In this document: positions 1 to 15,100 of the stretch, piece after piece
Numbering within the stretch: the first letter of the stretch is position 1
How the letters are laid out: each line of letters opens with the position of its first letter
From: Hydractinia symbiolongicarpus
Lineage: Eukaryota > Cnidaria > Hydrozoa > Anthoathecata > Hydractiniidae
NCBI RefSeq assembly: GCF_029227915.1
Contig: NC_079878.1
Coordinates: 372,001-436,000 of the forward strand
Direction of reading: 5' to 3'
DNA length: 64,000 nucleotides
Program-made: the position numbers and the translations under genes
Notes under the pieces: model-generated
What the model was told of the DNA's origin: nothing
The model's database searches: none
What the model saw: only the letters and a program-made list of their open reading frames with translations

Positions 1-195
1 AACCCTGTGAATTTTATGGACAATGTGTATCATTGAAAGACCAGTCTGTTGACTGTGTGTGTCCCACATGTAAAGACGATGAATTTAAACCGGTTTGTGG
101 AACTGATGGTCACACATACCCTTCCACTTGTAAACTGAAGAAAAAAGCTTGTGCTGAGAAGACGAAACTAAGAATTGTGAAGGATGCACCTTGTG
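1..195 (+). CDS. Kazal exon K1 (5' truncated by window edge), register I
   Basis: Reading begins at base 3 in frame. The Kazal core CVCPTCKDDEFKPVCGTDG is followed by the TYPSTC motif and ends at the usual PCG, where the phase 1 donor follows at 196. The domain resembles the Kazal exons at 5383 and 10596 most closely. Confidence 0.85.
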
Positions 196-3100
196 GTAGT
201 CTTTTAATTATATTATGTACATTTAAGTAACAGGTGGACATTTATAGGTTTTAAGGATTCTAATATCTGTGCCTAAAACTGAAATAAAAGTATTTTATTG
301 ATTTTGCGAGATTGGATATGTCAGCTTGTGCTTTTCAGTTAGCCATATTTTTGTTTAATGAGAATCTTTATTTTGCAAGTAAAATTTGTCGATTTATTTT
401 AGGAGTGGTTGGTAATGTAGACATCGTGTATGCTGTTGATACATCTGCTAGTGTGACTAAAGACGTTCTAGATAAAATGAAGTCATTTGTTGAGAAATCT
501 CTTGAAGTGTATACAATCTCACCCGAAAAGATTCATGTTGGATTATTGCAGTATGGAAATGGCGCAACTGTTAAACTGTCTTTACGATACGGTAATCACA
601 AATCAACAATCGTAAGAAATCTTAAACAGTTATCATTAACTGGTGGTCGTCGTCAAATGCAAAAAGCTATTCGTACAGTAGACTCTCAAATGTTTGCTCT
701 AAGTGGTGGTGCAAGACAAGATGCTTCTCAAGTTTTAATTTTGTTAACAACGGGTGAAGAAGATACTTCTGGTAAAGCTGAACTTCCAAAAGCAGCAAAG
801 AAATTACAAGAAAGAGGTGTGAAGGTTATTGTAGTTACTATTGGAAGTGAAGATAATCCAGATGCTAATAATATTGTTAGTAATCCTGATAAGGTGATCA
901 AAAGTGATCCTGATGATTTAGTTGATAAAATTGGTCCACTGGAAAAAGAAATCGTAGAATCTATAGGTATAGTATTTGCTATTGTTCTTGTAAAAGTTTC
1001 TTTTTATGATTGTGTAGTTAATTGGTTATTTAAGTAGCAAATCGGCGTTGTTTTCCTTGCTTCTTCTATTTGATTCTTAAATATAATAATACCACTGTGT
1101 TTTCTTAAACTTTTGTTTTTTATGAAATTCATTTACTTGATATCAGCTTTTTTAATGTGCCTAGAATAAATCCTGAACTTTTCAATAACAAATTTGTTTC
1201 AATAGGTCGTGCTCGGAAACTTGACCTTGGTATCATACTTGGGGCATCTAGTTCTAATTATGTAGAGATGTTTAAAGATCAAAAGACAATTGTAAATGAC
1301 ATACTAAGAAGATTGAATATTGGTCCATCATCAGTTCTCCCGAGCGTTATGGTTTATGATAGAAGTCCAAAAGTCGTGTTATCATTTGAAAACGCGTTAA
1401 CAAGGGAGTCCGCTATAACATCGATTCAAAAGATTGTAAACCCTGGTTTAGACAGAAATTTTGTGAATATGTTACGCAAGGCTCGGGATGAACTCTTTAA
1501 AAGTCAAAATGGTGCTCGCCCTGGTGTTCGAAAAACACTGCTTATCTTCTTGGATGAGGAGCTAGGAAAGAAAAGTGACTTAGTTGATGCATTAAATAAA
1601 CTTAAAGGTGGTGGCGTCCGAATTGTGATTATAACTCAGGGAAAGGACATTGATAAAAACAAAGTCAAAAATAACACACCTAATACAGATGCTTGGTTTT
1701 TCCCAGATGATTTAGATGCTGCCAAGAAGGATATAAAGTCAATTACTAGCGCTCTGTTCTCAGGTTGGTATCGGTGAAAGTGTGGTTTTGTCAATAGGTA
1801 CACTAATTGGTCAGTAGCTAACCCAAACTTGTTTTTCTTTTCCTAGATGCTTGTGAGAAACGAAAGTGTGACTATGGAAGTAAATGTGTGGCTATCAGTC
1901 TCACAAACACTCAGTGTATGTGTCCGGTTTGTTCAAAATTGGATGTTTATTCTCCAGTATGTGCAAGTAACGGAAAGACATATGCATCAAAATGCAAAAT
2001 GGTTGAAGAAGCATGTAAAAAAGAAGTTAATATTATCAGCGTTAAGAACAAACCCTGTGGTATGTATTTAAGACTTTTTTTCGTTATATTATCAAGTACT
2101 TATCAATTATGATATTCTTAAATGGAAATTTATAATCTTTAGTGCACAGCCTCTTATGTTTTTATTAGGAATCACGGAAAATTTAAATTTGATCTATGCA
2201 TTTGATATTTCTGATGGTGTGACAACAAAGAAATTTGCAGAATTAAAACAATTAGCAAGAGCATCTTTGGAATCTTACAACATTGCAGCCAATGCTACTA
2301 AAGTCAGTATCGTAACATTTGCAAACCAACCAGAAGATATTTGGTCGTTTAAGGATGACCAAAATGTAAAAGCTATTCAAAGTGCTATATTTGATATCAA
2401 CAAAATTGCTGGTGATGCAGATTTCAATAAGCTGGTTACTCACGTCAAATCAAATATACTGAATGATATTTTTAACAAGGAAAAGAATATTTTACTACTT
2501 TACACACAAGGATCCAGCATTGACAGAAATCAACTAGACAGATTAAAGAAGAAGCTACCAAATGTCGAGACTATCGTAGTATCTGTTGGAGATGCTAATG
2601 ATATCTTTAATGAATTTGATGTTAAAATTATTGCAGATGATGAAGACAAATTACCAGACGTACTTGATAAGTTGGAAAAATCGATTGGAAAATTAGCATG
2701 TAAGTATAAAATTTGCTACTATGGTGCTTCAGCAAAACGGTGTACTGTAAAATTCTGCCAATGTGCTGAAAGGTCTAATCCATACATCTAAGAAGTTCTT
2801 TTAACTAAGATTGTTGTATCCTTTGTCTATGGCAGAAATCACGATAAGTTTAATTGGACCAATTGAATATTTGAGAAATTTGGTCAACTTTATTCACCTT
2901 GTTATTGTTACATTTTATTTTTTCACATAGCCAAGCCAAAATTAGACATGGTATTCGTTGTTGGAGCAACAGGTCCAGATGCACGTGAAAAGTACTATGA
3001 ACAACAAGAATTCATGCTTAAATTATTTGACACTTATGTGATCGGTCAGAAAGGCATGCTACCTGGATTGGTAACCTACGGAGCTAATACTAAGCTTTAT

Positions 3101-6100
3101 ATTAATGAAGTTAAGGACAATGTCGAGGCTAAATATCTATTTGGAAATGTTCTATTCGGGAATGTTGGAACAGGTGTGGTCACCGCTTTGCAGGCTGTGA
3201 GGAATGAAATTTTGTTAGTGTCATCTGGTGCACGAAAAGGCATTGCAAAAACTATTGTAATATTTCTTGATAACAAAGAACAAATAAATGACAACACAAG
3301 AAAGAATATTCAGCTTCTTGAAGAAAACAACAAGGTTGTAATTGTTGGTGTCGGTCCAAACTTATCAGAAAGTGATACGAAACAGCTTGCTAGTGATTCA
3401 ACAAGCGTGATTTATATTCAAAATATTGATGAATTGGCGACTAAAGTTCCTGAAGTTACAAAAGCTTCCATAAAAGGTGATTCTTTTGATCTGATTACAT
3501 CAGTTGTGTTTATAATCTTAGAGAAATTAGAAATGGCAGTGGCATCTAAACTTCTGATTTCACCTCTGCGTTTTTCTGTTTCTCTGCGTTCTCACTTTTT
3601 TTTCAACAAAAGTTAAAGTAAAAGGGACAATCTACTGAGCGCACCAATTCATTACTAGATTTAAATGTGGAACAAAAATTCCTGGAAATGTCAATTGCGT
3701 ATAAATAAAACAGACAATATTTAGTGAATCTTTTTTTTACTACGATATGATTTTATGAATATTCCTTTTTTTAGATCCTTGCAAGGAGAGATCGTGTACT
3801 TATCATGCAACCTGCATCTCAACATCTGATGGAAAAGCCGAATGCATTTGCTCAGTGTGTACATCTACTGCATATTCTCCAGTATGTGGTGATAATGGAC
3901 ATACCTATGCAAATGAATGTTACTTGAAGAAAGATGCTTGTGAAAAGAAGAAATCTATACTCGTTACAAAAGTTAAAGCTTGTGGTAAGCCAAAATATTT
4001 AGAAACAATAAACGTTTTCTTTCTTGTGAAACTATGACATAGTACAGAATTTCCTTCCACTCTCAAATATTCAATATTGTTACAATTATATGTTTTAGGC
4101 ATTAAGAATGACATGGACGTTGTGTTTCTTCTTGATTCCTCTAAATCTATCACCGGCGCCAGCTTCAAAGAGATGAAGAACTTTGTGCAAGCTGCAATAT
4201 CATCACTTAAAATAGCACCAACAAAAACGCATGTTTCTGTAGCAAACTTCGGAAATAATGTAAAGACTGCCATTGATTTCAATTTAGGAAGACAGGAACC
4301 TACAGTACTCGAAAAGTTGCGTTTGACAGTAAAAGTTGGTGGTGAGAGGGATTTAAGAAAGGCTCTAGACTATGTTAACAACAAACTTTTCACCACTGTT
4401 TCTGGCAGCAGAAAAGAAGCTGAAAAAACGTTGGTAGTTATTACAGGCAATGAAATCAATCCAACTAAAGACGCTAATTTTATCATGAGTGCAAGGAAAT
4501 TGAAAGGCCGAAACGTCAATATTATTGTTGTGGGCATGAACATAGAGAAGGATGTTGTTACCGAGCTCTCGATCCCTGATGACTTAGTAACTGTTATAAA
4601 ATCATTTAAAGAACTTCCAGAGGTGTTAGGGCAAGTAGAAAAAGATATGAGAGGAAAAGGTTAGGATTTTTCATAATTTTGGACGGATGTCGTTATGTTT
4701 ACCTCGGAATAAAGTTATTTTTATTTTTATAAATTACCTTCTAGGCGTTAAACTCGACTTAGCTTTCGCTGTAAGTGGAACTGATAGAAGCAACAATGAA
4801 CTGTTTAAGAAGCAAGTTACATTTATATCGCAAATGCTAAAGAGTTACAGAATACATCGCGAGCAAACACTGGTCACTGGTATCCTCTATGGTCCTACCA
4901 CCAAAATATCCTTCCCATTCTCAACATCACAAGACGTGCAAATTTTAAAATCTTACTTTGAGCAAATGAAAAATCCAGGCGCAGCAACAGGTATGCAACA
5001 AACATTGAAGATTATTGCGAATGATGTTTACAGCAGTGATAATGGTGCTAGACAAAATGTTCCGAAGACTTTGGTGCTGTTTGTTAGTGGCAATGTAAAT
5101 ATGGCAAACGTTAAGGAAAATGTTGATAAAATTAAGAAGAACAGTGTCAATCTTATTATTGTTGCCATTGATGGAGATGGTAAATCTTTCAGAGCTTTTG
5201 TTGATGACCCAAGCAAACTGTTTGTTTTTGAAAATATTGACGATGTTGATAAATTGATTGATCCTGTTGTCGCTAAAACTTTACCAGGTAAATATAGTAT
5301 TACTTTGAAATGTTTTCTTTGCCGGAACAATAATACTATTAGTTAGATCGAATAATCACAAATCTGTTACCTTCCCGTTTAGATCCATGCAAAGAAGGTC
5401 CGTGTAACTCTTACAGCAAATGTGTATTGTTAAGTGACCAGTCAACTCAATGTGTATGTCCAGTGTGCAACGATGATGATTTTAAACCAGTTTGTGGTTC
5501 TGATGGATCTACATATCCTACCACTTGCAAACTGATGAAAACATCTTGTGAAAATAAAAAGAACCTAGCTGTTGTAAAGGAATCTGCATGTGGTATGTGT
5601 TTAAAGAAATACCTATTAATTTTTTTAATTTTTTATAGTATTTTAGTGTTAAAAGTTGGTTGGTTTCAAATAATGTTAATAATGTTTGTTTTTCTGGCGT
5701 TTAGGTATTTCGAAAGTGCTAGATGTTGTGTATGCAGTTGATACATCAAATGAAGTTTCTAAAGATATGCTTAAGAAAATGAAATCATTCATTAAAAATT
5801 CGCTCGAGATGTACACGATTTCTTCAAAGGATACACATGCTGGATTGTTGCAATATGGAAATGGTGCAAACATTAAATTGTCTTTGCTTGATGGTACCGA
5901 AAAGCAAGCCATTATTGAAAACATTAATCAGTTATCATTAACTGGTGGTCGTCGTCAAATGCAAAAGGCTATTCGTACAGTAGACTCTCAAATGTTTGCT
6001 CAGAGTGGTGGTGCAAGACAAGATGCTTCTCAAGTTTTGATTTTATTGACAACAGGTGAGGAAGATACTTCTGGTAAAGCTGATCTTCCAAAAGCATCAA

Positions 6101-9100
6101 AAAAATTACAAGAAAGAGGTGTGAAGGTTATTGTAGTTACTATTGGAAGCGAAGATAATCCAGATGCTAATGATATTGTTAGTAATCCTGACAGAGTTGT
6201 CAAGGGTAATCCTGATGACCTAGTTAATAAAATTGGTGAATTGGAGAAGAAGATAGCAATGTCTGTCGGTAAGTTTAGATTTTCTTAGGTAATTTGCTGT
6301 AAATAAACGAGTCAAAATTATCCTTCTGTTGAACTATCTATTTTAATTAATTCTAGACGAAAAAGATAAACTGGATCTTGGAATAATCTTCGGTTCTTCT
6401 GGTCCAAATTATGAAAAGACGTTTGACGATCAAAAGACATTTGTGATAAACATGTTAAAACGTTTGCAGATTGGAAGTTCCTATGTCCTTCCTGGCTTCA
6501 TTTTGCACGGAACTAGACCTAACATTGTTCGAAATCTGGGTAGAGTTTTGACCGCAAGTAACGCTATGAGTGTAGTTGACAATCTAAACGATGCGACAGA
6601 AAGAGGAAACTTAAGAGATGCCTTGGAGATTACCAGAGATGAGTTATTCAAAGAACAAAATGGTGCCCGTTTGGGTGTTCCCAAGTCTGTGTTGTTGTTT
6701 GTTGACAAGGATTTGAAACCTGATCCAGATTTAAATAAAGTTGTAAAACAGCTTCGAGATGATGGTGTCCGACTGATAGTTGTAACTCAAGGAAAAGATA
6801 TTGACGAAAACAAAATCAAGAAGGTTACGCCCGGAACAAATAAATGGTTTTTCCCGGACGACTTAGATGAGATGGAGGAGGAAACCACATCAATAATAGC
6901 TGCTCTATTTTCAGGTATAGAAAAATATTTTAATGTTAGAGAAACTTTAATTGTCTTTCAAACGCAGTTGTTCATTCAAATAGCGGTTATGTGTTATCGT
7001 TCTACTTCATTTCGATTCCATTTTTTCGCGATAGTTTTGCACTTAGGTAAATTAAGAATGAGATTGATGTTTCACGCAATATTTCAATTTAACAGTTCAA
7101 GTGTTTGCACTTTTTTGTGGGTTTCCAAAGACTTCCTATACAGGACCCTTATCGATGACAGTACTAATAAAAACTGAATAAGCTATCCTGGTAAATAAAC
7201 ATAACGCCTGCATGTAGTTTTGTGCTACCTGTATTTTGGTATGTTCCCTTTGTTTGTAGGTCCTTGCGAAAAAAAGAAATGCAGTAACAATGCACGTTGT
7301 ATTGTACACAGTGATAAAACAGCTCAATGTGTTTGTACTTTGTGTCAAGAAGATGAAAAGTATGCTCCTGTCTGTGGAAGTAATGGAAGAACTTATGCTA
7401 CAAAATGTAGAATGGACTTAGACTCTTGCATGAAGATGAAAGAAATAACACCTACGAAGGAAGGACCATGTGGTAAGTAATCCAAGATATGTGCTTTTTC
7501 TCTGATTCCCTGTACAACTTTATAAGTTTCTCGATGTATTCGGTATACTCCAGTTCTAGTTTACGTGAAAAAAAATACAAAAATGCATAACTTTTCTATG
7601 TATACACGTGTGTGGAATGTTGGTTAACTAGTGTATGAACATTTTTTCCCATTAAAATTAGGAATCAAGGAGAAAACTAGTCTTATCTATGTTTTCGATG
7701 CCTCTGACAAAGTATCGTCAAAACAATTACTACAGTTGAAAGATTTGGCTAAAGCGTCCCTGCAGTCCTATGACATATCTCCTAGCAAAACGAGAGTTAG
7801 TGTGATTTCATTTGCTCAAAATACTAAAGATATTTGGCAGTTCAAAGATGAGCAGTCGCTGAAAATAATTAAAGGCGCAATCAGCGATATTGGAAAGAGC
7901 AATGGCAATCCGGATTTTGACAAAGTAATCAACTACATCCAATCAAATGTTTTGAGAAATGTACCAGAAAAAGAAAACAGCATCTTGATACTTTTCACAA
8001 AAGGAAGCAGTATTGATGGAAAGCAAGTGGCCGATATTAAAAAGAAATTACCCAGTGTGAAAACCATTGTTGTATCAATTGGAAAGCTTGGTGAACCATT
8101 CAGCAATTTTGATATCAGAATCATCAAGACCGATCAGGAGAAATTACCTGACAAGCTAGATGCGATTGAAGATGGCGTTGGAAAATTGATAGGTATTTTC
8201 TTATTTTCTATTTTTAGTGGAATCTAGTGATTTCAAGGCATTTTGTAAATAAGGCAATGGAAATATTAAAATATCAAAAAGCTGCAATGCAAGTTTTGAT
8301 GTTAAGTTTCTGTTACTCGTAGGCAAGAGGAAATTAGATCTTGTGTTTGTACTTGGTGCAATTGGAAAAACAGCAGAAGTTATATTCAAAAAAGAAAAAG
8401 AATTTGTTGCTAAGCTTCTAGACAGTTATGCAATATCGAAAGACGGAATGTTACCAGCATTAGTTACATACGATGCAAAAACAGTAACATATATAGGAAA
8501 TATGAAAACGAAGAAAGATGCTCAAGAAGAATTTGCGAAACTAAAGTATCAATCTTCACAAAACATCGTCAAAGCCTTGGATACAGTGAAAAAAGAAGTA
8601 TTGTCAACATCAAACGGTGCTCGCAAAGATGCTTCTAAGTCTGTTCTAGTTTTTATAAATAACAAAGAACAGCTTAGTGATGATGTAATTAACCAGATTA
8701 AAACACTAGAGAATCAAGACGTGAAAGTTATTCTTGTTGCTGTTGGTCCAAACATTTCCGCAAATGATGCTAAAACAGCTGTCACAAATCCTGATCATGT
8801 TATTTATGTTAAGAACCCTGATCTCTTAGTCACTAAAGTTCTTGATACAGTTGATGCCGCTGAAGAAGGTAATGTGACGTTTAAATCAGCCTATTAACTT
8901 TACTGCTTAGTTTTATCCCAACCTTAATTTTATCGAAGTTATTATCATATGTTGCAGCATAAATTTTACCTAATGATTTATCAACAATAATGTTATTTAG
9001 ATAAATGCAAGACAACTGCTTGTGATTATTATTCCACATGTGTCCAAACATCGAGTGGAAAAACCGAGTGTGTATGTCCGGTGTGCACGTCTACTAAATA

Positions 9101-12100
9101 TTCTCCAGTGTGTGGTGACAATGGACATACCTATGCAAATGAATGTTATATGAAGAAAGATGCTTGTAAAAAGAAAATAGAAATTATTGCTGCTAAAGAC
9201 AAAGCTTGTGGTATGTTTGATATCTAAAGCATACATTTTTTAGGGTAACATAATTACATTGGTCTGATTGTTGTAATTTTCTTCCAGGTGTGAAAGAGAA
9301 TTTGGATGTCGCCTTCATTGTTGACTCCTCAAAATCAATTACTAAAGAGAGTTATGACGAGATTAAGAAGTTTGTAATTGGAGCCATTTCCACATTAAAT
9401 GTTCAGCCATCCAAAACACACATCTCCGTTGGAAACTTTGGAAACAATGCTGAAAAAATTGTTGATTTCTCAAGTGGCACTAATAAGGATATAGTAAACA
9501 GTGAAATCAAAAATGCCATAAAACTTGGTGGTCAGAGAGATTTAAAAAAAGCTTTAGATTACGTTGATCAGACTCTATTCAGTTCCACATATGGTAGCAG
9601 AGAAGACGCGAAGAAAGTATTAGTTATCGTAACGGGAAATGAAATCAACCCCACTAAAGATGTTGGTTTTGTCACAAGCGTCAGACAGCTAAAAAGACGA
9701 GACGTTAAAATAATCGTCGTCGGTGTAAAAGTTGATGATGACGTTGTTACCGAGCTTTCAGTTCCAGATGATTACATTACTTTGATAGAAAACTTCAAAG
9801 AATTACCTGAAACATTAGGAAAAGTAGAAAAACACTTAAGAGGAAAAGGTAATTTTTTTCTCCATGTATTTTTAATGCTATAATGTATGCTTTTGCTCAT
9901 AAAACGCCGTCTATGGTCGGAATGATGATTTTTTTCTAATAAATTTAATACACTTTATTTTATAGGTGTCAAACTTGACTTAGCTGTAGCTGTCAGTGGC
10001 ACAGCGAATGTAGACTTGTTTAAAAAGCAAATTTCGTTTATTACCAACCTGATAAAAAATTACAAAATCGATGCTCAAAACACTCTGGTGAGTGGGCTTA
10101 CTTATAGCGACGATGCTCGAATATCATTCAAGTTCGATCAATCGCAGACGCAACAACTTGTGAAGCTGTACTTTGATAAAATGAACAACAATGGAGTTGG
10201 CAAGAATCCTAAGAAAGCAATAAATGTGATTTTGGAGAGCGTGTTTTCAATTTCGAATGGAGCTCGTGTTGGTATACCGAAATCTTTGATACTCTTTATC
10301 GGTGAACAAGCTGACATATCAACTCTGAAAGAGGATATAGACAAAATTAAAGCTCGTGGTGTCAATCTTATTATTGTTGCTATTGATGGAGATGGAAAAC
10401 CGTTCAGAACATTTGTTGATGACCCAAACAAACTGTTTGTTTTTGAAAATACTGACAATGTTTACAAGTTGGTTGATCCTGTTGTCGCCAAAACATTACC
10501 AGGTACATCTTGGACTCTATTAATTACAAATATGTTACAGATGATGTTAATACTTTTGCAAGTCCTTTTTTTAATAACTAAAATATCTTATTTAGATGCC
10601 TGCAATAGTAAATCATGCGAGTTCTACAGCAAATGTGTATCGTTAAGTGACCAATCAACTGAATGTGTTTGTCCTGTGTGTAATGATGATGAATTTAAAC
10701 CTGTTTGTGGATCTGATGGTCAAACATATTCATCAGCTTGTAAAGTGAAACGAAAATCTTGTCAAGAAAAGAAAGAATCAAGTATCGCAAAGCCTGCAGC
10801 ATGTGGTAAGTATTATATCTTGAATATACTTTCTCGTAATGCGATCGACAGATTTGCTTTTTTATTTGATTTAGTGTACATTGTGACCATATTTGTCAAT
10901 GTTTTAAGATTATTGCATATATGATAACATCGACATTTGTAGGAATACCTGGAAAGATAGACGCTGTGTATGCAGTTGATACATCCAGTGAAGTTTCAGA
11001 AGACGTTTTAGATAAAATGAAATCATTCATTAAAAATTCTCTCGAGATGTACACAATCTCTCCGAAGGGCACGCACGTTGGATTGTTGCAGTATGGAAAT
11101 GGTGCAAGCGTTAAATTGTCCTTGTTTGATGGCAATAACAAGCCAGGAATTGCCGAAAACATTAAGCTTTTATCATTAAATGGTGGTCGTCGTCAAATGC
11201 AAAAGGCTATTCGTACAGTAGACTCTCAAATGTTTGTTCCAAGTGGTGGTGCAAGACAAGATGCTTCTCAAGTTTTGATTTTAATCACAACTGGTCAAAA
11301 TTATCCTGCTGGTAAAGCTGATCTTCCAAAAGCAGCAAAGAAGTTACAAGAAAGAGGAGTGAAAGTTATTGTAGTTACTATTGGAAGTGAAGATAATCCA
11401 GATGCTAATGATATTGTTAGTAATCCTGATAAAGTGATCAAAAGCAAACCTGGTAATCTGGCTGATAAGATTGGTGAACTCGAGCGGGAGATTGGAAAAT
11501 CAATTGGTGAGTGATGGAATTCTAAAAATAAAAATGTTTCTATTTGTGTCCATATAACCCCAAACGCTATGATTGACATGTATACATATGTGCTTATGTA
11601 ATACTGCATTTAAGTACCTGTTTAGGTAAGGGAAAGGAAGATTTAAGATTATTGAAAACATCAGGGCCATAGCTTCACGTTTGTCTTTACACCACAAAAT
11701 TGCACAGTCCATAATACTTTCACATTAACATTTATTGATATATTTAATCTTTTCTGTTAAACATTTATTCCACTTCTTCTTCTTCTTCAGGCGAAAAAGA
11801 AGAACTCGATCTTGGTATCATATTTGGAGCTTCAGGACCAAATTATGTACAATTATTCAAGGATCAACAACTCTTTGTTAGCGATATATTCAAAAGGCTG
11901 GAAATAGGTACTAACGCTATTTTGCCTGGTTTTGTCGTTAAGACCAGCAACCCTAGAATGCTGTCACAAATAGGTAGTCTGGTAACTAGAAGTGGTTCTG
12001 TTAAAGAAGTGAATCGTATTAGAAACCCCGGTGCAAGTAACAACATGAATGACGCTCTACTTGAAGTTAAGGATACTTTATTCAAGAAAGAAAACGGTGC

Positions 12101-15100
12101 TCGAACAGATGTACCCAAATCTGTTCTACTTTTCATCAATGGACAATCGAAACCTTTGTTACTTGATACTTTGAAGCAACTTAAAGATTTGAATGTTCGA
12201 ATTACTGTTGTCACGCAAGGAAAAGAAATTGATAAAGATAAAACAAAGAATGTGATGCCAAATGTGGATGCTTGGTTTTTCCCTGAAGATTTGGAAGATA
12301 TGAGAAGAAAAATTAAACCAATCACTAATTCATTATTCTCAGGTACCCGTTGGAACATCACTGTTTTTGTACCTATTTTTACCTGTTTTTAGTTTTATCT
12401 TTTACAATCCTTATTCCCAATTTTACGCTGTCAACGTTCAACACATCACCTCTCTTATTGCTAATACCTTTCTAGATCCATGTGAGAAAGTAACATGTCC
12501 CTATAATGGTAAATGTGTGACGCGGCCTGACAGATCCTCGCAGTGTACATGTCCAGTCTGTCCTGTTGATGAAACATACAAACCTGTATGCGGAAATGAT
12601 GGACGATCATATGCAACGAAATGTAGAATGATTCAAGAATCGTGTGAAATTAGAAAGGAGATCAAACTTGCTAAAGAAGGAACTTGTGGTAAGGTTTAAA
12701 ATCATCAATTTTTTTGTCTTTTTTCGATTGAAATTATAAACACAATATTTTTTTCTCTGTTTTTTGTTTTTTTTTCTCTTGGTCTTTTAGTAAAATTTAT
12801 TAAGATATCTTTATCTTACGCATTTATACTTCTTCTAATTTTTGTGATTACTATACGATCTTAGCAGGTATTTTCAGGTAATTTTTTAAACCTATTATTC
12901 TTCTACTCTCAGGAACAATCGACAAGCTTGATATCGTATTTGCATTTGATACATCAGACAACGTTTCGTCTCAAGATATTGAGAGAATGGCCAGATTTGC
13001 AAAAGCCACACTTCAGTTTTATAACTTAGAACAACAAAAGACGAGAATAGGCATTGTAAGTTATGGAAAGCAGACTGAGTATGTCTTAAAACTGAAAGAT
13101 GCAAAGGGATCAGATATTAAATCTGCCTTTGACTACGTTCCAAATATTAATGGCAACTCTAATACAGAAGAAATGTTGCAATTTGTTGATCGTAATATAT
13201 TCCTCAGCAGTAGCGCAAGCAATAAGAGACTCGTAGTTATATTCACGAAAGAAATTATTAGGGGTGACAAACTGACAGATATGACATCTCAACTTACGCC
13301 TCTTAAATCTAAAGGCGTGAAGTTTGCAATTGTTTCCATTGGAAGTGATTTACCTGATGAGTTAAAGACGCTGATTGACAATCAAGTAACATTCGTTGAT
13401 GATATCAAAGAACTTCCCAAAGTTTATCCAGATGTTGAACAATTTTCTGGTGATGCTGTTGGTAAGCCCTTTAAATCGTATTATTGCTTATAATCTTATC
13501 TCGATAAGTTGGTAAACTTGTGATACTGACTATAGTTTTTATGATTTAAAACGTTTTTGCATATCTAGAACTGGAAGCGTGGAATCTACTGGATAGTTAA
13601 ACGTAATGAATAGTCCACTAAGTGATACACCTGCACCTTCTTAGAATTACATCTAAGAATGTTTAATGAGTTTTGTTCAATTATTTATTTTACTGAAACG
13701 CGTTACTCCATTTTGTTTAGCTGATTCTGAACCACTCGATCTTGTATTTTTGCTCGGTTCCAACGGAAACGATGCCGATAAACTCTTCACCAAACAAATC
13801 GAATCAGCGAAAGCTCTTCTACCAAGTTACATCATCTCGGTAGATAAAACACGCGTTGGAATTGTAACATACGGTCAAGATCCTATCCTCGACCTTCGAT
13901 TAAAGTCTGGTCTAAAAAAACAAGTTGTTGTGCAAGAATTTTCACGGCTGAGAAATCCCAATGATGGTAACAATCTAAACAAAGCACTGAAGTTCTTAAG
14001 GGATTCTGCTTTTAATGTTGCAAATGGTGCAAGAGCTGGCGTGACTAAGCGCGCCATAATCTTTTTGGATAAACCTTTCTCTGGAAATCCAGCTGATTTA
14101 GGTGTTCAGGCTAAAAAAATTGAAGATGCTGGTATTAAAATCATTGTTATTGGAGTGGGTGATAATTTCGATCATAAATCTATTAAAGATGCATTTGGTG
14201 ATATTTATTTCTTTCCGGAAGATCTTGGTTATATTGATCGTATCATCAAACCTATTGTTCAAAGTACGAAGAAAGGTAAGTGGCTTGAAACTTATTACAA
14301 TTGTAAAAGATTCTAATTCACCTTTCTAATTGTTATTAAATGCGTTTCCTCCTGAATAATTATAACCTCTAATCAACCGTATTTTCAGATTCATGTGAGG
14401 ATGTCAAATGCGATTATTACTCAACCTGCATATCGCGAACTGTTGGCAAGGGCATATGCACATGTCCCATATGTGATGATAAGAAGCAATATAAACCAGT
14501 CTGTGCTGATAATGGTTTCAGTTATGCTAACTTATGTAGAATGAAAAAACATTCATGCGAACTGCAAAAGGTCTTGAAACCTGTCAAGAACAAGGCTTGT
14601 GGTGAATATCTTTAAATTAAATCGTCTTAAAATGTCGATACTTCAATTTAACTAGAAACAACACTATATTCGTTTGCTCTTTATGGGAACCACTAGCGAT
14701 AGCTTGCTTAAATATTATGAAATTAAGCAGACTATCGCTTGTGCATAATTTTTTTGAATTCTGGGGGATATTTACCGAAACTAGACATCACTATGAAGGT
14801 AATATTTTACCAGTACATCGGGTTTTTTATTCGAAGATTATTGTTATTGTTCTGTTGCTTGATAATCAATCGTCCCTACGTTAAATATTTTTAGGAGTTG
14901 AAGGTGTATTTGATATCGCGTTTGCATTTGATACCTCCAATGACATTACTGGCCCGTATTTCCAAGAAATGAAATCATACGCAACTGGAATGCTCAACAG
15001 CTACCCAATCAAATTAAACCAAGTACACGTGTCATTGCTAAGCTTCGGCGATAACGTTTTAAATCAACTCAACTTCAGAAACGGAGACGATATCGTCAAA

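Noticed and set aside
3097-12361. Antisense open frames of 60-165 codons across vWA exons (for example 3097-3297, 3920-4282, 10138-10458, 11864-12361 on the minus strand)
   Set aside because: They mirror strongly supported plus-strand domain exons and have no family features of their own.
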